A DNA stretch of 50,573 nucleotides from Prorocentrum cordatum (GCA_963575745.1 CAUYUJ010012102.1:407878-458450), one strand, 5' to 3'. Numbered from the stretch's first letter, positions 11,124-20,518 are shown. Numbers and translations: made by a program. Notes: generated from the sequence alone by a model not told the origin.

Positions 11124-14100
11124 TGGGAGGTCGCGTCCCGAGGAGGCCGCGTCCTCAGGGGGGCCGAGGCCGCGTCCCCACCCGAGGGCCCAGTGCGTCT
11201 TCGGGAGGCTGCGGCCGCCCAGGGCTCGAGCTGGACCGCGCTGCTGGCTTTCGCTGTTGGCTTTCGGGTTCCCTCGCCCTGTCGCCGTTCCGCCTTTGAA
11301 GGGGCCCTGTGACACACAAATAAATACACCCTGCGAAATGCTTAAGAAATCATGGGTTAAGAAATTCATAGTCTCAGAACTTGAATAAATACCCAAACAT
11401 CATATCAAAACCTTAGGATTTACATTGAAACATTAAGAATAGTCGAGACTCTGGCCGAAAACTTGGGTTTTCTTAAGCATCGCCTAAGGTGTACACACAC
11501 ACATCAAAATATCCCCCATACTCTCCCATATGTTCTGGGTTGCTGTCGTCCACTTCCCATATCGTTCCACATCTTCTGGGGAATCGACGATGAATTGTGT
11601 CTGTGTGATGTTTTCCCTCCTGAACCTTTGCTGCAAAACGGACGCAACACGAAAGCAGTCCACGACATCGAAAAAAAAACACCGTCGGGCTCGAGCCCTG
11701 CTCAGGAGGTTGCGCCCGCCGACGGCTTGCCGAATACGACCCTCGCCAAGCATCGACTCTCCCGAATCCATGTGAGGCGGGGGCAAGGGTTCGGACTTCG
11801 CCACGTGCTCGACGAACTCCCATCGGCGCCTATCTTCGCGCTGCGCGCAGCGCGACGCGCGAATGACTTCGCGCCCTCGCGCCGTCCCCCCCCAGGGGAG
11901 AAGAGAAGGATGGGGAGGAAGCGGAGCCGAACCGCGAAGCGCGAATAACTTGGCGCCCTCGAGGGCGCCATTGAATTCCGAGCCATGTCCCCCCCGCCTA
12001 TCGGATTCCCTGAATCGCTGATCGGCGAGGGTGGTTGAACAGGGACCGACCGTCCCGGCATTCTGTTAGGCCTACCTCAACATGTTCTTAGAACCCAATC
12101 ATTGTCCAAGAACGAAGCGCTGTTCATGTAACATAAACTCGTATGTTAATACAAGACAATACCAGCCAGAAGTGTTCTGAGAACAACCTTTCGTTCATCG
12201 GCGATGCATCGACGATGCATCGGCGACGTGGGCGGTGCATCGGCGACGCCTGCATCGAGCAGCATCACTGGTGCATCGGCGATGCGGCGCGATCCTCCGA
12301 CCCCATCTACTCCGACCCCATCTAGGAGGCCCAGAAGCCAAGTGGGCGCCTCGCCACCGCTCGAGGAGGAGGAGGAGGAGGAGGAGGAGGAGGAGGAGGA
12401 GGAGGAGGAGGAGGAGGAGGGAGGAGGGAGGAGGCGGAGGAGGAGAGGAGGAGGGAGGCGGAGGAGAGGGAGGAGGAGGGGGGGAGGGGAGGAGGCGGAG
12501 GAGGAGGAGGAGGGAGGAGGAGGCGGAAGATGCCGCCGCAATCCTGCTCCTCCTCGCCGCCGAGGCCGCCGGCGACGTGAGACCGATCACAAGCGGGCCC
12601 GAAGCTGCACGGTCGACGCGTGCCGCGCGCGCACTGGGCCCCGGGGCGGCGGGGAGAGCGTCAGCCTCCCGCATCACTCTCCAGCTGCTCCGCCCCCAGC
12701 TCCTCGGGCTGCAGCAGGGCGGCAGGGAGGGAGCACGGAAGGAGGAGGAGGGGGAGGAGGAGGAGGAGGAGAAAGAGGAGGATGAGGAGGAGGAAGAGGA
12801 GGAGGAGGAGGAGGCGGGGGAGGAGGAGGAGGAGGGAGAAGATGAGAAGAGGAGGCGGCGGAGGAAGAGAAAGAGGAGGAGGAGGAGGAGGAGGAGGAGG
12901 AGGAGGAGCAGCAGCAGCAGGAAAAGGGCGAGGAGGATCAGGAGGTGGTCCTGGACGGGGAAGGGGACGAGGAGGAAGAGGAGGAAGGGGGAAAGGAAGA
13001 GGACGATAGGAGACAGGGGGGCGTATGTCTTCGGGGAACAGAGAATGATATCAACATCGATGTTCGGAGGTCCACGCGGGCGCCCATCCGAAAACAGAAA
13101 GCGAAGCGGGGGGAAGAGCCGGGCAAGAAATGATGGCTCGCAGGAGGGGAAGGAAGGAAAGGGAAAAAACACGCTGCAACGCACCGAGACGCGGCTAAAG
13201 CGCATCGCGCGGTGGAGGGACGCCCGATGGCGTCTGGAACGCAGCACGGATCAACCCGCCGCAGGCGAGGCCTGGCGGACGAAGCGATGCTAACTGCAGC
13301 GCGCCCCGACTACCACAAACGACCAGCCAAATCCGCGCGGCAACGGCAAGGCGGAGGAACAACAGAGAACACATGGGGAAAACGAGGACCCAAGCAACAA
13401 ACTGGAGAACGCCTGGGAAGAAGAGGAAACAGAAAACCAAAACAATGGGGACGGACTGCGCAACTCAGATCGTGGCCCGCGTGCAGGCGACGCCCTCGCC
13501 GCGAGGGCGCGGGGCATGGTGACGGGGGGCGACGCCCGCGCGCGGACGGTGGCGCGCGCGGGACGCGGGAGCTGCACGCGCCACGAAGGCCGCAGGATTT
13601 GCGCGAAACGCAAAAAAAAGGCCGTGCAATCCACACGGGCCGCGCGATCCGCAGGGGATGCGGGGCGGGGGGCCGTGTCGGACTGGCGAGGCCGCGTGGG
13701 CCGCGCGGAAGGCACGGGCGACCCCCTTTTTTTCAGAGGGCTGGACGGGACGAGCGGGCAGCGCCAAACGCACAGGCCGCGGGCGATATGTATGAACCGC
13801 AGCGCTGCCTGTGCTGCCCAGGCAGCAGGGAGTGCGCGCCCCGCGCGGTGGCTGATCTGGTGCGCCACCGGGCACGCGCTGCACGAACGCCGCCAGACCG
13901 GTAAACATTTCAGGCGCAGTGAACATCACGTATGTCGCCCACTCGGGGAGACGGCCCCGGCTGCCAAGTAGTCGGGCGAGGGCCGGGCCCACCGAACCAA
14001 CCAATCATCCAACCAGCAAACACAAAAGCACCATCCGAGACGTCCTCACGGTGCGGGCGAAAAAATTCAAAGGAAACGGCGCGCACCTTGCCAGTGCATG

Positions 14101-17100
14101 GTTACTCGGAAGCGACGGTGGCAGTGACCCAGGCGACCAACCAACCCAACCACACAACCAAAAGTCTCGGCGCTGTCGCTTGCGAGTTCCTCGCGACCTG
14201 GGCGCCAAAGCGCGGGGCAAGGCGTGCATACAAAGATGTTGAATGTTGAATGGCAAGGCAGCGTTGGTGAGGAGGGAGGAAAGGGAACGGACGAGCCAGG
14301 AAGAGGAGGAGCAGCAAAGATACCCCTCCCCTCCCCGCAAGGCATGGTTGCAGTGTCAGGCCTCCCGCCCCCGTCGGCCTCCGAAGCTTGGCTCGGATAG
14401 CTTCAGACTGAGTTCGGAGCGCTGTCGGCGCCACCGCGGGAGAGGCGGGGGGATGGGAAAGAAGGGGCGCCATCCCACGCCCATCCGTCGACGAAAAGCG
14501 AGGGGGGGGGGACGAAGCAGAAAAGATATGCGCGAGGAGGATGGAAAGAACGCGCTGCAACGCACCATCGCGCGGCTGCAGCGCAACGGACTGGAGCAAC
14601 GCCATATGCACTTGGTACGCGGCGCAAGCCAACCCGCCGCAAACCAGGCCCCGCGGACGACACCTTGCTTAATGCAGCGCGTCGCGAAGCCCACGCGGCC
14701 AGACAAACCCGCGCGGCATCGTAAATGTTGGGGAACCAAAAAGAGCCTAGAAGGAAAAAACGGACCCGAACAACAAGCGGGAAAGCGCTGGAAAGATGGG
14801 GGGAGAGACTCAGACGGGCATGGACTGCGCAGGCCAAATGTCCGCAAAGGTAGAACCTCTGAAGAACGAAACGAATCATGCGCGACATGCTGCACAGTTG
14901 ACATTCTTCGACACGGGAGATTCTCATATATGCATCGGTGGGTTTCCCCTCCTCCTCCTCCTCTTCTGTTTCCTCCTCCTCCTCCTCCCCCTGATCCACC
15001 TCATCCACGCTACTTTCCATTGTCCAGATAGCGCGCCGGTTTCCTTACGACGCCTTTCTACGAGCGTCGGGAAGTGGACGGGTATGTAAGAAACCGGGAG
15101 GGCCGAGACATCCTCGCAATATGAACGCGACGGCGCCCGTGATGTACCCCCTGGCGGTTCCCTCCTTGCGGTCCTCATATGCCACGCCTGCTGCATCACG
15201 GCGGCCACGCAACGCTTCACAATAATAAATACAATCGAATCATAAAAGCCAGAGATCCGCTTGAGGCATCCCCATGAGGTGGGCGCCAATGGGTATCCGA
15301 CCCGCCATTTCATCGTAATGATCACGCGGTCCTGAAAAGAGACACGCCTACCTCTCAACAGCCAGCGTATGGCGTGGGATATCCCCACAATCTGGGCACT
15401 GACGCGCAAGTGTCCTGCCCCCTGGCGGCTAACCCTTGTAGTGCCCAAGTCGTATGTGTTCTACGTCGTCGCGGCGAGTGCGCGGCCCTGGAAAGAGACG
15501 CGTCGATATTCCCAAAACCAGCGTTTCATTTGAAATCTGCCGGTCCTGCGTGTGAGCTTCAAAGACCCTCAGAACAGCCTGCGCCTCAATCCTTCAGTTT
15601 CAGCTCCACTGGGGGGTGGGTGCCGGGGTGGTTCTGCCGGGGTAGAGGGGGCTCCCTCTACCCCGGCAAATAGGGGGGTGATAGGGGCTTCGATTTAATC
15701 CCCGGGGCGGAATCGGAACTCCAGCTCACTCCGGGACGGCCCCCTCGCCCAGGAGGGCCGCAACATGGGCCAAGTGGACCCCGAGTCGCCGAACGATCGC
15801 CACACCACGCCCAAGATATCCCCAACACGGCTCCAGAAGCCTCCAAGATGCCCTCAGAAACCCCGAAAAGGGCGACCAAAAAAACAAATAGCAAAACATA
15901 TTCAAAAACACATGCAATTGTAGCATATTCGCGTCCTGGGCCTTCAGAGCGTCGCTGACGGCCCAAGAGAGCTCCAAAACGGCCCAAGGAACCGCCAAAA
16001 GGGCCCCAAGACGGCCCCAGAAGGGCAAGAGGGCCCCAGGACGGGCCCAAGAGGCGCCTGACAGGGCGCCAACACGGCGGAAAAAGTGCCGAACACGGCC
16101 CAAGAAGCCCCCCGCAGGCCCTGAAAGGCCTCCAAGAGGCCCGAATGAGGCCCCACGATGTTCCCAAGTGGCCCCGAAGAGGCCCCTCGAAGCCCTCTCA
16201 AGGCCCGCAAGAGCTTCAAACAATGACAATGTATCCAAGACGCCTTCGAGAGGCTTCCGAGCTGCATCCAAAACCCCCCCCGAGAAACCCAACCGGCCCC
16301 AATGCTTCCCCATCCTCGTCACGCCCTTCTTTCTCCCAATCCCCCTCTTCCACTTCCCGTTTCCTCCTGCTCCTCCTCATCCTCAGCATCCGGCTACTCC
16401 TGCCCCTCCCCCCATCCACCACCCTCCACCCCCCTTCCACCCCCCTCCAGCTCATCATGATCCTCTTCCTCCTCCTCGTCCTCCTCCTCCTCCTCCTCGT
16501 CCTCCTCCTCCTCCTCCTCCTACTCCGCTGCCTCCATTCCCAATCCTCATCATCATCCTCGCCGCTCGTCGTCGTCGCCGGTCATGATCGCCATCGTGCG
16601 CTTCCGGCAACAACGGAAGCGTCCCGGATCGGCGGCACTGGCCGGAGGCCACTACAATATCCTTGCCATCTGGGCGCGAACGCACCCGTGATGTACCCCT
16701 TGGCGGCTCCCCCCTGCGGCGCCCCAAAGTGATGACTGCTACACAGTGATTGCCACGGCCTGAAAAACGCATGCCTAGCTTCCAAAATCGACCTGTTCGC
16801 AAGGAACGTCCCAACCATTTGGGCGCCAACGGGCAAGTGTCCGACCCTCTGGCGCCACCCCTCTATTTGGGGTGTCCAAATATTCGTTTTCTTCGTGGCG
16901 CCTTGGAAACAATGGCCACCTCAAACACCCAGCGTTTGGCGTGAGACATCCCCGAATGCTGGGCGGCAACGGGCAAGAATCCCACCCCGTGGTCGCTCCC
17001 CCTTGTAGTTTCCGAGAACTTGTGTTGCCCAAGTGCTGTGCCTGTCACATTGCGATTGTTCTGATCGACAGATGGGGAATGAGGGAGGATGAGGGAGGGA

Positions 17101-20100
17101 GTCGACAGAGGCGCGACACGGATAACAAGAATTCACAACGTGGAAGGTGTGAGTGAGCTCCGCAAAGTCCTCCATGAGACGAGCAACTGCTTACACAAGG
17201 GCACATTGTGACCGTCGGACCCTTGCTCCGCACGCGTTCGACGGAAACTGGCAACAATCAACCTGGCCCGATCTGCAGGGACGTCGCTGCGATGTCGACT
17301 TGCGTCAAACGCGCGTTTGATTCGCCCATGTCGTCCAGCCCCCCATCTGATCCAAAAAAGCCTGTTTCTGCTGAGACATGCTCACGGCTCGCTCTCAAGC
17401 TGGCCACGGCGTGCAGGTGACGCTGGCGGTGCGCTGCTCGCGCGCCGAGGCGAGAGCGCCGCTAGGGCGGACTTCGGGCCATCGCACGGGAACTTCGGGC
17501 CGCAGGAGCAGGTGCCCGCAACTCTGTCCTTGAAAGCCGCTGCTCCCGCCTTTCCGTGCATGCAGCATGCTTGCCCAACCCATGTTGCCCAACTTGGGCG
17601 TGGCTTCATGGGGGGGTCACAAATGGGGGGGTCAGAAACGGTCCCCTTTCGTGCCCCTTTCGGGCCCCTCTGGAGCCCCAGGGGGCTCGTTTAGGCACCG
17701 TTTGGGTACCTTTTCGGACCACCCTCGCCACCCCCCCATTTATGACCCCCCTATTACGCAACGCCCGACCAACCCATGGAGTTTTCGCTCCGGGCAGTGC
17801 AGTCACCCATGGTTTCCCCCGCGTCGACTTCCATGGGCGGGTCGGAGCGACCGCCAGCGCCTTGGGCCAGCTGCATCCCGAGACCCGCGACGTGACTGAA
17901 CAGGACCGGGCCAGCGCCCGAGTGCCTGCCGGCGCCGGCAGGCCCAGCAGGAGGTCCTCCGAGAGCGGCCCGGGGGAGGTGGCTGCGCGGCATTCCTGAA
18001 GCAACCTCGTGGATACCACGCTCACCAGAGAACTTGGCAGCAGCACTTCCCGCACCTTGTCACATTCCGTCTTGGCAGCAGCACTTCTTGCACCTCCAAG
18101 CCACAGCCTCCTCTTCTCTGGTGCCCCTGGGGCCGAGCAGCACGGATGAGCCTGGGCAGCGCACGGCCTACCCCGAAGACCTGGAGGAATGATTCGAGCC
18201 TGTACTGCGCAGCTGCGCGGCAGGATCGGGAGCGCCGAGGTTGACGGAACGCTGTAGCGGATCAACAATGGCCAATGACTCACAAGAACGAGGCCCTCCG
18301 TGCATACGCTTTGGGCCAAAACTGCCACGGAAGCGCAGGGGGGGGAGAGGGGGCCGAGCACGAGGGGGATCCGGGACAACGAGGGAGGTGCCACCACTTC
18401 GAGGGATACAGTCGTGGCCTAAGACAGAAGATCATCCCTCAAGAATATGCGAAATCCCGCCGGCTCAAACTGAAGAACACTCGAGGGTGCCCTCCCCCAG
18501 GATGAACAACAACATCCAACAAGCACGAAGAGCAGTAGGGCACCCTCCACGAACCGACCTCGATCTCATACCTCGGTCCGACCGTACCCAAGGCCGAATC
18601 ATCTCCTGGGACAGTGAGCCCACGAAGACGGTGCGGTCGTGGTCGGTGTTCCAACCAGCGCCTGGGGACATCGGCAGCCCTCCTCCTCATCTTATTCTCG
18701 AGGGGGCCGTTGCCTCAAAAGACCCTTTCTGAAATCTGGAACAACAGCACCGTCGATTGAACACTAAGCACCTAACACCCTTGCCAGACAACGTTGGCAA
18801 CAACCGCCATACGGACTGGAGGTCACCCTCTCGAATCCCCCATGGCAAAAGAAACACTGCATGAACGAAACGGGTTCTCGGACAACGGGTCCTGAACCAC
18901 AGAGTATGTCGTGGGACCAGCTGTTCCTGCTCCGTCGCTTGTTGACAATCCCCAGGGAGCCACATGGAGAAAACTTCACAACTCCTCGAGACATCTGACC
19001 TGGGCGACTACGGCGAATTTCGAACAGCGGTGCATGCCGGAACCCACAACAACTCAATCGCCTCCCAAAGTCCACGCGTGACCGTTTTCTTATTCGGCGT
19101 TTCGAAATTGGGCGAAAAGAGGGGGGAAGGGGGGGGATCTGGCTCCTGGCCTCTGCTCAATGCGACTGTTTGCAGCAGTGCGCCCTGTGGGGGAAGCCCC
19201 ACCTGCTCGAAACAGGCGCCCGAAACAACCGAGATCTACTCCATGGGGGGGTGAGGGAGGGGGATGCGAGGGCCCGCGCCGATGGGCAAAACAATGAATA
19301 AGAAAACGGTCATCTTTCAGACAACCCCTAATGCGCCTTTCCCCTTGCCATCCCCTTTGACGCCCTCGCCGGCTCTGCGCACTATGATTTTGCGCCCTCC
19401 GTAGTCGGCCCCATGCCACTCAAGGGCTTTCGTGACTGCTTCACTCGACTTGTACACGACAAACGCTGTGCCCTTGAACTTGCCAGCGTCGTCATTCAAA
19501 GTGCGGATGGACTCAACCTCACCGCACTCCTCGAAATCCTTCTTGAGAGCGACTAGATCAGTGCCAAACGGAAGACCACCAATAAACACAGTAAGCTGAT
19601 CCTTCCTCTGCCGTGCTGCATGCTTGTCGACGTTCTTATCATCTTTTTTATTGTGATTCTGAGCGGTCGCGCGCTTGACCTTAATCGTGCGACCCTCGAA
19701 AAACTGCCCGTCCATCTTCAGCGCTTTCTCCATGGCTGCTTGAGTCTTATAATAAATCCACCACTGTGCCGCGAGCACAGAGTGGAGTGTCCTCAGGTCA
19801 CCAGTTCTCGACATGGGCCATTGCGAAGGATATTCATGCTTAAGGCCCCATACCCCAACTCACGAAGTGTCTGCGCCCCTTGGCGCTCGTGGGCAGTCTT
19901 GAGGTGCTCCTGTGGCCCTTCCCGAGACCCAGGGGGGCAAGTCTTGGAAACTCTTAGAGCTATCTTGGCCCATCTTGGGGGCACTGGGGACCACATCAAG
20001 AGGCCCAAGTCATTGAAAAGGCTGGCATCTTTGCTTGATATGTCCATCCTCGGCATTTGTGTCTTGAGTGTCCAAGATGGCCCCCAAAGCCCTCAACATC

Positions 20101-20518
20101 GGAGCAGGACGGCTTCCGAGCTGGAGACCCCTACGGTACCCCTTAGGATGGCGCCGAGAGACCCCAAGGTCAACACAGAGGCCCTCAGGAGGCCTCAAGA
20201 TTCCAAACAAGTCTCCGTCTGCCCCCAAAGAGGCCCTAAAAGGCCTCCCGGAAGGCTCTGGTCCAAATGATCCAAACCTGGTGGCAAGATTGGCTGGAAG
20301 CCACTGGATAAATGCTGAGCCGTCAGAACGGCCATTCCGCTTGGGCATGTCGAAGCGAGCGAAAGGCCCGTACGTTGAAAACTGCGCCCGGACCTCGTCC
20401 TCGCTCGCGGACCAGGGTAGGTCCCCCACGAAGATCTTGAAGTCCTCGGGGACCTTCTTCTTGCTCCAGGCCTCTTCGCCGCTGCCCTCCTCCTTGGAGA
20501 GGGACGCCTTCTTCCGCG
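4900..20518 (-). CDS. Three-RRM RNA-binding protein gene (six exons, 5' end not found)
   Basis: Proposed exons in transcript order are 20316-20518, 19337-19763, 18572-18661, 10125-10192, 9896-9956 and 4900-4979. They total 929 nt and keep one frame throughout (310 codons with the stop, counting one base from a missing upstream exon). The product has three RNA-recognition motifs. RRM1 has RNP2 KIFVGDLPW, RRM2 has VFIGGLPF and KGTAFVVYK, and RRM3 has TVFVGSL and KGAAFIVFK. Basic linkers follow, and the tail is GDGKGKS. RRM proteins bind single-stranded RNA; the lysine- and glycine-rich linkers recall nucleolin-like proteins, but no specific function is shown. Junctions are GT-AG, except GC-AG at 20315/19764 and a proposed GC-AG at 19336/18662. 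If the second intron is not removed, the frame stops at 19317. The upstream start exon was not identified. Confidence 0.72.
5202..5560 (-). repeat. Intron-like element, copy B (3' part)
   Basis: The minus strand ends in GGGGCTGGCAG with an AG at 5202-5203, preceded by a CCCC/GGGG stem. The body from about 5330 carries the same CCAAGA-GGCCCC motif as copies A, C, D, E and F. The 5' end was not located; the body may continue to about 5770. Confidence 0.45.
5774..6010 (+). repeat. Tandem repeat, unit about 88 bp
   Basis: Units start at 5774, 5862 and 5951, each beginning with a form of GGCACRCCCSTCACRC and carrying a GTCCCA(G)TGGCGCAGC segment. A degenerate fourth segment (CTCCTCACACGGTCCGTGG) lies near 6970. 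Confidence 0.75.
6470..6715 (+). repeat. GC-rich duplicated segment
   Basis: A block with CGACCCGCGCG-GTCGC and GGGGCGACCAGCGCGCGTC occurs twice, near 6480-6540 and 6655-6713, with few differences. Confidence 0.65.
7240..7430 (+). repeat. Tandem repeat, unit 53 bp
   Basis: GCAGCGGGAGCACGATTCGG recurs at 7256, 7309 and 7362, with a diverged unit at about 7415, giving a constant 53-bp period. The unit length is not a multiple of three, so it is not a coding repeat. Confidence 0.85.
8332..8507 (+). mobile_element. Family R2 element, Tc1/mariner-like ends, copy 1
   Basis: A 176-bp unit with ends CAGTCG / CGACTG, flanked on each side by TA (8330-8331 and 8508-8509). A second copy at 25150-25326 has the same ends and TA flanks. 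CAGT termini with a TA duplication are typical of the Tc1/mariner group, but there is no transposase, so this would be a non-autonomous derivative. Confidence 0.65.
8888..9024. repeat. (TCC)n tract
   Basis: A pyrimidine-rich TCC/CTC run with a few interruptions. Poly-Glu or poly-Pro frames across it are not credible genes. Confidence 0.85.
9268..9368. repeat. GAT/GAC run facing an ATC/GTC run
   Basis: A GAYGAY run of about 65 bp is followed directly by its reverse-complement type (CATCGT)n, so the two halves can fold on each other. Confidence 0.75.
9700..9773. repeat. (TCC)n tract
   Basis: A nearly pure trinucleotide run just downstream of RRM exon 5 on the minus strand. Confidence 0.9.
9896..9956 (-). 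CDS. RRM gene exon 5: core of RRM3
   Basis: A 61-nt exon encoding GAAFIVFKSASGAKRALEWD plus one base. With the last codon of exon 4 it forms RNP1 KGAAFIVF. It is bounded by an AAG acceptor and a GTCATCG donor. It aligns without gaps to KGTAFVVYKSSEAVTKALEW in RRM2. Confidence 0.75.
9957..10124 (-). other. RRM gene intron 4 (168 bp, GT-AG)
   Basis: Donor TCCAAG-GTCCGAGG and acceptor CACGCAAG. Unspliced, the frame stops a few codons past the donor. Removing the intron joins SGQSK to GAAFIVF in frame. Confidence 0.75.
10125..10192 (-). CDS. RRM gene exon 4: first half of RRM3
   Basis: A 68-nt exon in phase 1 encoding DFAECGPIDKVRIVKDSSG and then QSK. It aligns with KKDFEECGEVESIRTL in RRM2. 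Its acceptor AG ends a hairpin with a CCCTCG/CGAGGG stem and a CTG/CAG outer clamp. Confidence 0.75.
10284..10620. repeat. (GGA)n and GAGCGAG-rich purine tract
   Basis: The plus strand is almost all purine for over 300 bp, first GGA and then GAGGGAGC steps. It faces the (TCC)n tract at 10805-11117 about 190 bp away. Confidence 0.9.
10805..11117. repeat. Long (TCC)n tract
   Basis: About 310 bp of CTC/TCC, nearly pure over the last 110 bp and preceded by C runs. The large open frames over it in several phases are low-complexity artefacts. Confidence 0.95.
11296..11622 (+). repeat. Family R5 copy a, interrupted
   Basis: The left end (AAGGGGCCCTGTGACACACA) and right end (ATTGTGTCTGTGTG...CCCTCCTGA) match the family, but an insert of about 170 bp separates them. 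Confidence 0.7.
11327..11497. repeat. Nested inverted-repeat insert in R5 copy a
   Basis: The left end has GCGAAATGCTTAAGAAA and the right end, on the opposite strand, GCGATGCTTAAGAAA, near mirror copies. TACAC occurs at both borders and could be a target-site duplication. No other copy was seen. Confidence 0.5.
11623..12195. other. No gene recognised
   Basis: Intronic DNA with short CGCGAA/TCGCGC-rich runs near 11840-11960 that recur near 28490-28540. No coding signal was found. Confidence 0.4.
12196..12332 (+). repeat. Family R4 fragment, copy 1
   Basis: Repeats of GATGCATCGGCGA followed by the family's right end (TCCGACCCCATCTAGGAGGC). The left terminal repeat is missing. Confidence 0.6.
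12361..12530. repeat. (GGA)n tract
   Basis: A purine trinucleotide run, pure at first and then GGAGGC-interrupted. Confidence 0.9.
12739..12995. repeat. (GGA)n-like tract
   Basis: Purine-rich GGA/GAA run with a short CAG run near 12907-12921. Confidence 0.85.
13125..13470 (+). repeat. Diverged duplication, copy 1
   Basis: Segments such as CGCTGCAACGCACC, CCGCGCGGCA and GGACCCAAGCAACAA recur in the same order at 14505-14830. The function is unknown. Confidence 0.45.
14505..14830 (+). repeat. Diverged duplication, copy 2
   Basis: Partner of 13125-13470, with the order of matching blocks kept but many substitutions and small gaps. A CTC-rich run follows at about 14950-14995. Confidence 0.45.
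15110..15536 (-). repeat. Degenerate tandem array, unit about 120 bp (left part)
   Basis: Blocks of the type GTGATGTACCCCCTGGCGG, GGGCGCCAAYGGG and TTGTAGTGCCCAAG recur about every 110-130 bp. The same array resumes at 16662, so element D interrupts it. Confidence 0.55.
15537..16661 (-). repeat. Intron-like element, copy D
   Basis: The minus-strand 5' end at 16661 reads GATATTGTAGTGGCC (a GA donor if used) followed by a TGGCC/GGCCA hairpin. The 3' end reads GACCGGCAG with an AG at 15537-15538, like copy B. The body is CCAAGA-GGCCCC rich with a CTC-rich segment at about 16300-16530. It splits a tandem array. Confidence 0.5.
16662..17045 (-). repeat. Degenerate tandem array, unit about 120 bp (right part)
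   Basis: This is the continuation of the array at 15110-15536, with the same CCTTGGCGGCTCCCCC and GGGCGSCAACGGGCAAG blocks. Confidence 0.55.
17611..17752. repeat. G-rich inverted-repeat element
   Basis: The left end GGGGGGTCACAAATGGGGG is mirrored on the right by CCCCCATTTATGACCCCCC, enclosing about 100 bp. MITE-like; a single copy in the window. Confidence 0.5.
18480..18571 (-). repeat. Dispersed segment at the start of RRM intron 3
   Basis: Starting just inside the splice donor, the minus strand carries GAGATCGAGGTC and TTCGTGCTTGTTGGATG, which recur in the same order at 25730-25815. The 5' end of this intron is therefore itself repetitive. Confidence 0.55.
18572..18661 (-). CDS. RRM gene exon 3: start of RRM3
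   Basis: A 90-nt exon with 2 + 87 + 1 bases, so phase 1 at both sides. It encodes HDRTVFVGSLSQEM, which holds the RNP2 motif VFVGSL. The acceptor is CCCCAG and the donor GTATGAG. An in-frame stop lies just upstream, which supports an intron border there; a start at an ATG near 18671 is the alternative. Confidence 0.65.
18662..19336 (-). other. RRM gene intron 2 (675 bp, proposed GC-AG)
   Basis: Donor AAAG-GCGCATTAGG at 19336 and acceptor CCCCAG-GCGC at 18662; AGGCGC flanks both junctions. If not spliced, translation ends at a TGA at 19317-19319. No other feature was recognised inside. Confidence 0.5.
19337..19763 (-). CDS. RRM gene exon 2: end of RRM1 and all of RRM2
   Basis: The exon encodes WWIYYKTQAAMEKALK, finishing RRM1, then a basic linker (KKDDKNVDKHAARQRKD). 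A complete RRM2 follows with RNP2 TVFIGGLPF and RNP1 KGTAFVVY, and then a GDGKGKG linker. The same frame runs on to a stop at 19317 if the downstream GC donor is not used. Confidence 0.8.
19764..20315 (-). other. RRM gene intron 1 = intron-like element, copy E (552 bp, GC-AG)
   Basis: Donor TCA-GCATTTATCC at 20315 and acceptor GCACAG at 19764. Splicing restores an ungapped RRM1 (DGS joined to WWIYYKTQ). A TGGCT/AGCCA hairpin lies just inside the donor. The acceptor AG closes a CTGTGC/GCACAG stem. The body holds CCAAGATGGCCCCC-type sequence. Ends and body match copies A, C, D and F. Confidence 0.7.
20316..20518 (-). CDS. RRM gene exon 1 (first one found): basic lead and RRM1
   Basis: A 203-nt exon in phase 1 encoding a basic lead (RKKASLSKEEG, then EAWSKKKVPEDF) and RRM1 from KIFVGDLPW to DGS. 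The frame upstream hits a TGA a few bases before the proposed CCAG acceptor at 20519-20520. The initiating exon must therefore lie further upstream and was not found. Confidence 0.75.

Larger units (their letters stand above)
10193..18571 (-). other. RRM gene intron 3 (about 8.4 kb)
   Basis: Donor CGAG-GTATGAG at 18571 is a good consensus; acceptor GGTGCAG at 10193. The phase (1/1) gives an Ala codon before DFAECG. The intron holds long GGA/TCC tracts, a family R5 copy with a nested insert, an R4 fragment, a diverged duplication and intron-like element D. The extra length of the first RRM3 helix (about three residues against RRM2) leaves the donor choice slightly uncertain. Confidence 0.55.

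Noticed and set aside
10104-11396. Long open frames (over 400 codons) on both strands
   Set aside because: They are produced by GGA/TCC repeats, which lack stops in several frames; only the short RRM exon inside is supported.
12195-13293. Open frames of about 350 aa rich in Glu/Arg or Ser/Leu
   Set aside because: Low-complexity translation of purine tracts, with no conserved segment.
14936-15020. Acidic ORF start (MESSVDEVDQGEEEEE) as a possible nucleolin-like N-terminal exon of the RRM gene
   Set aside because: The Glu run comes from a CTC-type tract, it lies downstream of RRM1-RRM2 in transcript order, and no splice link was found.
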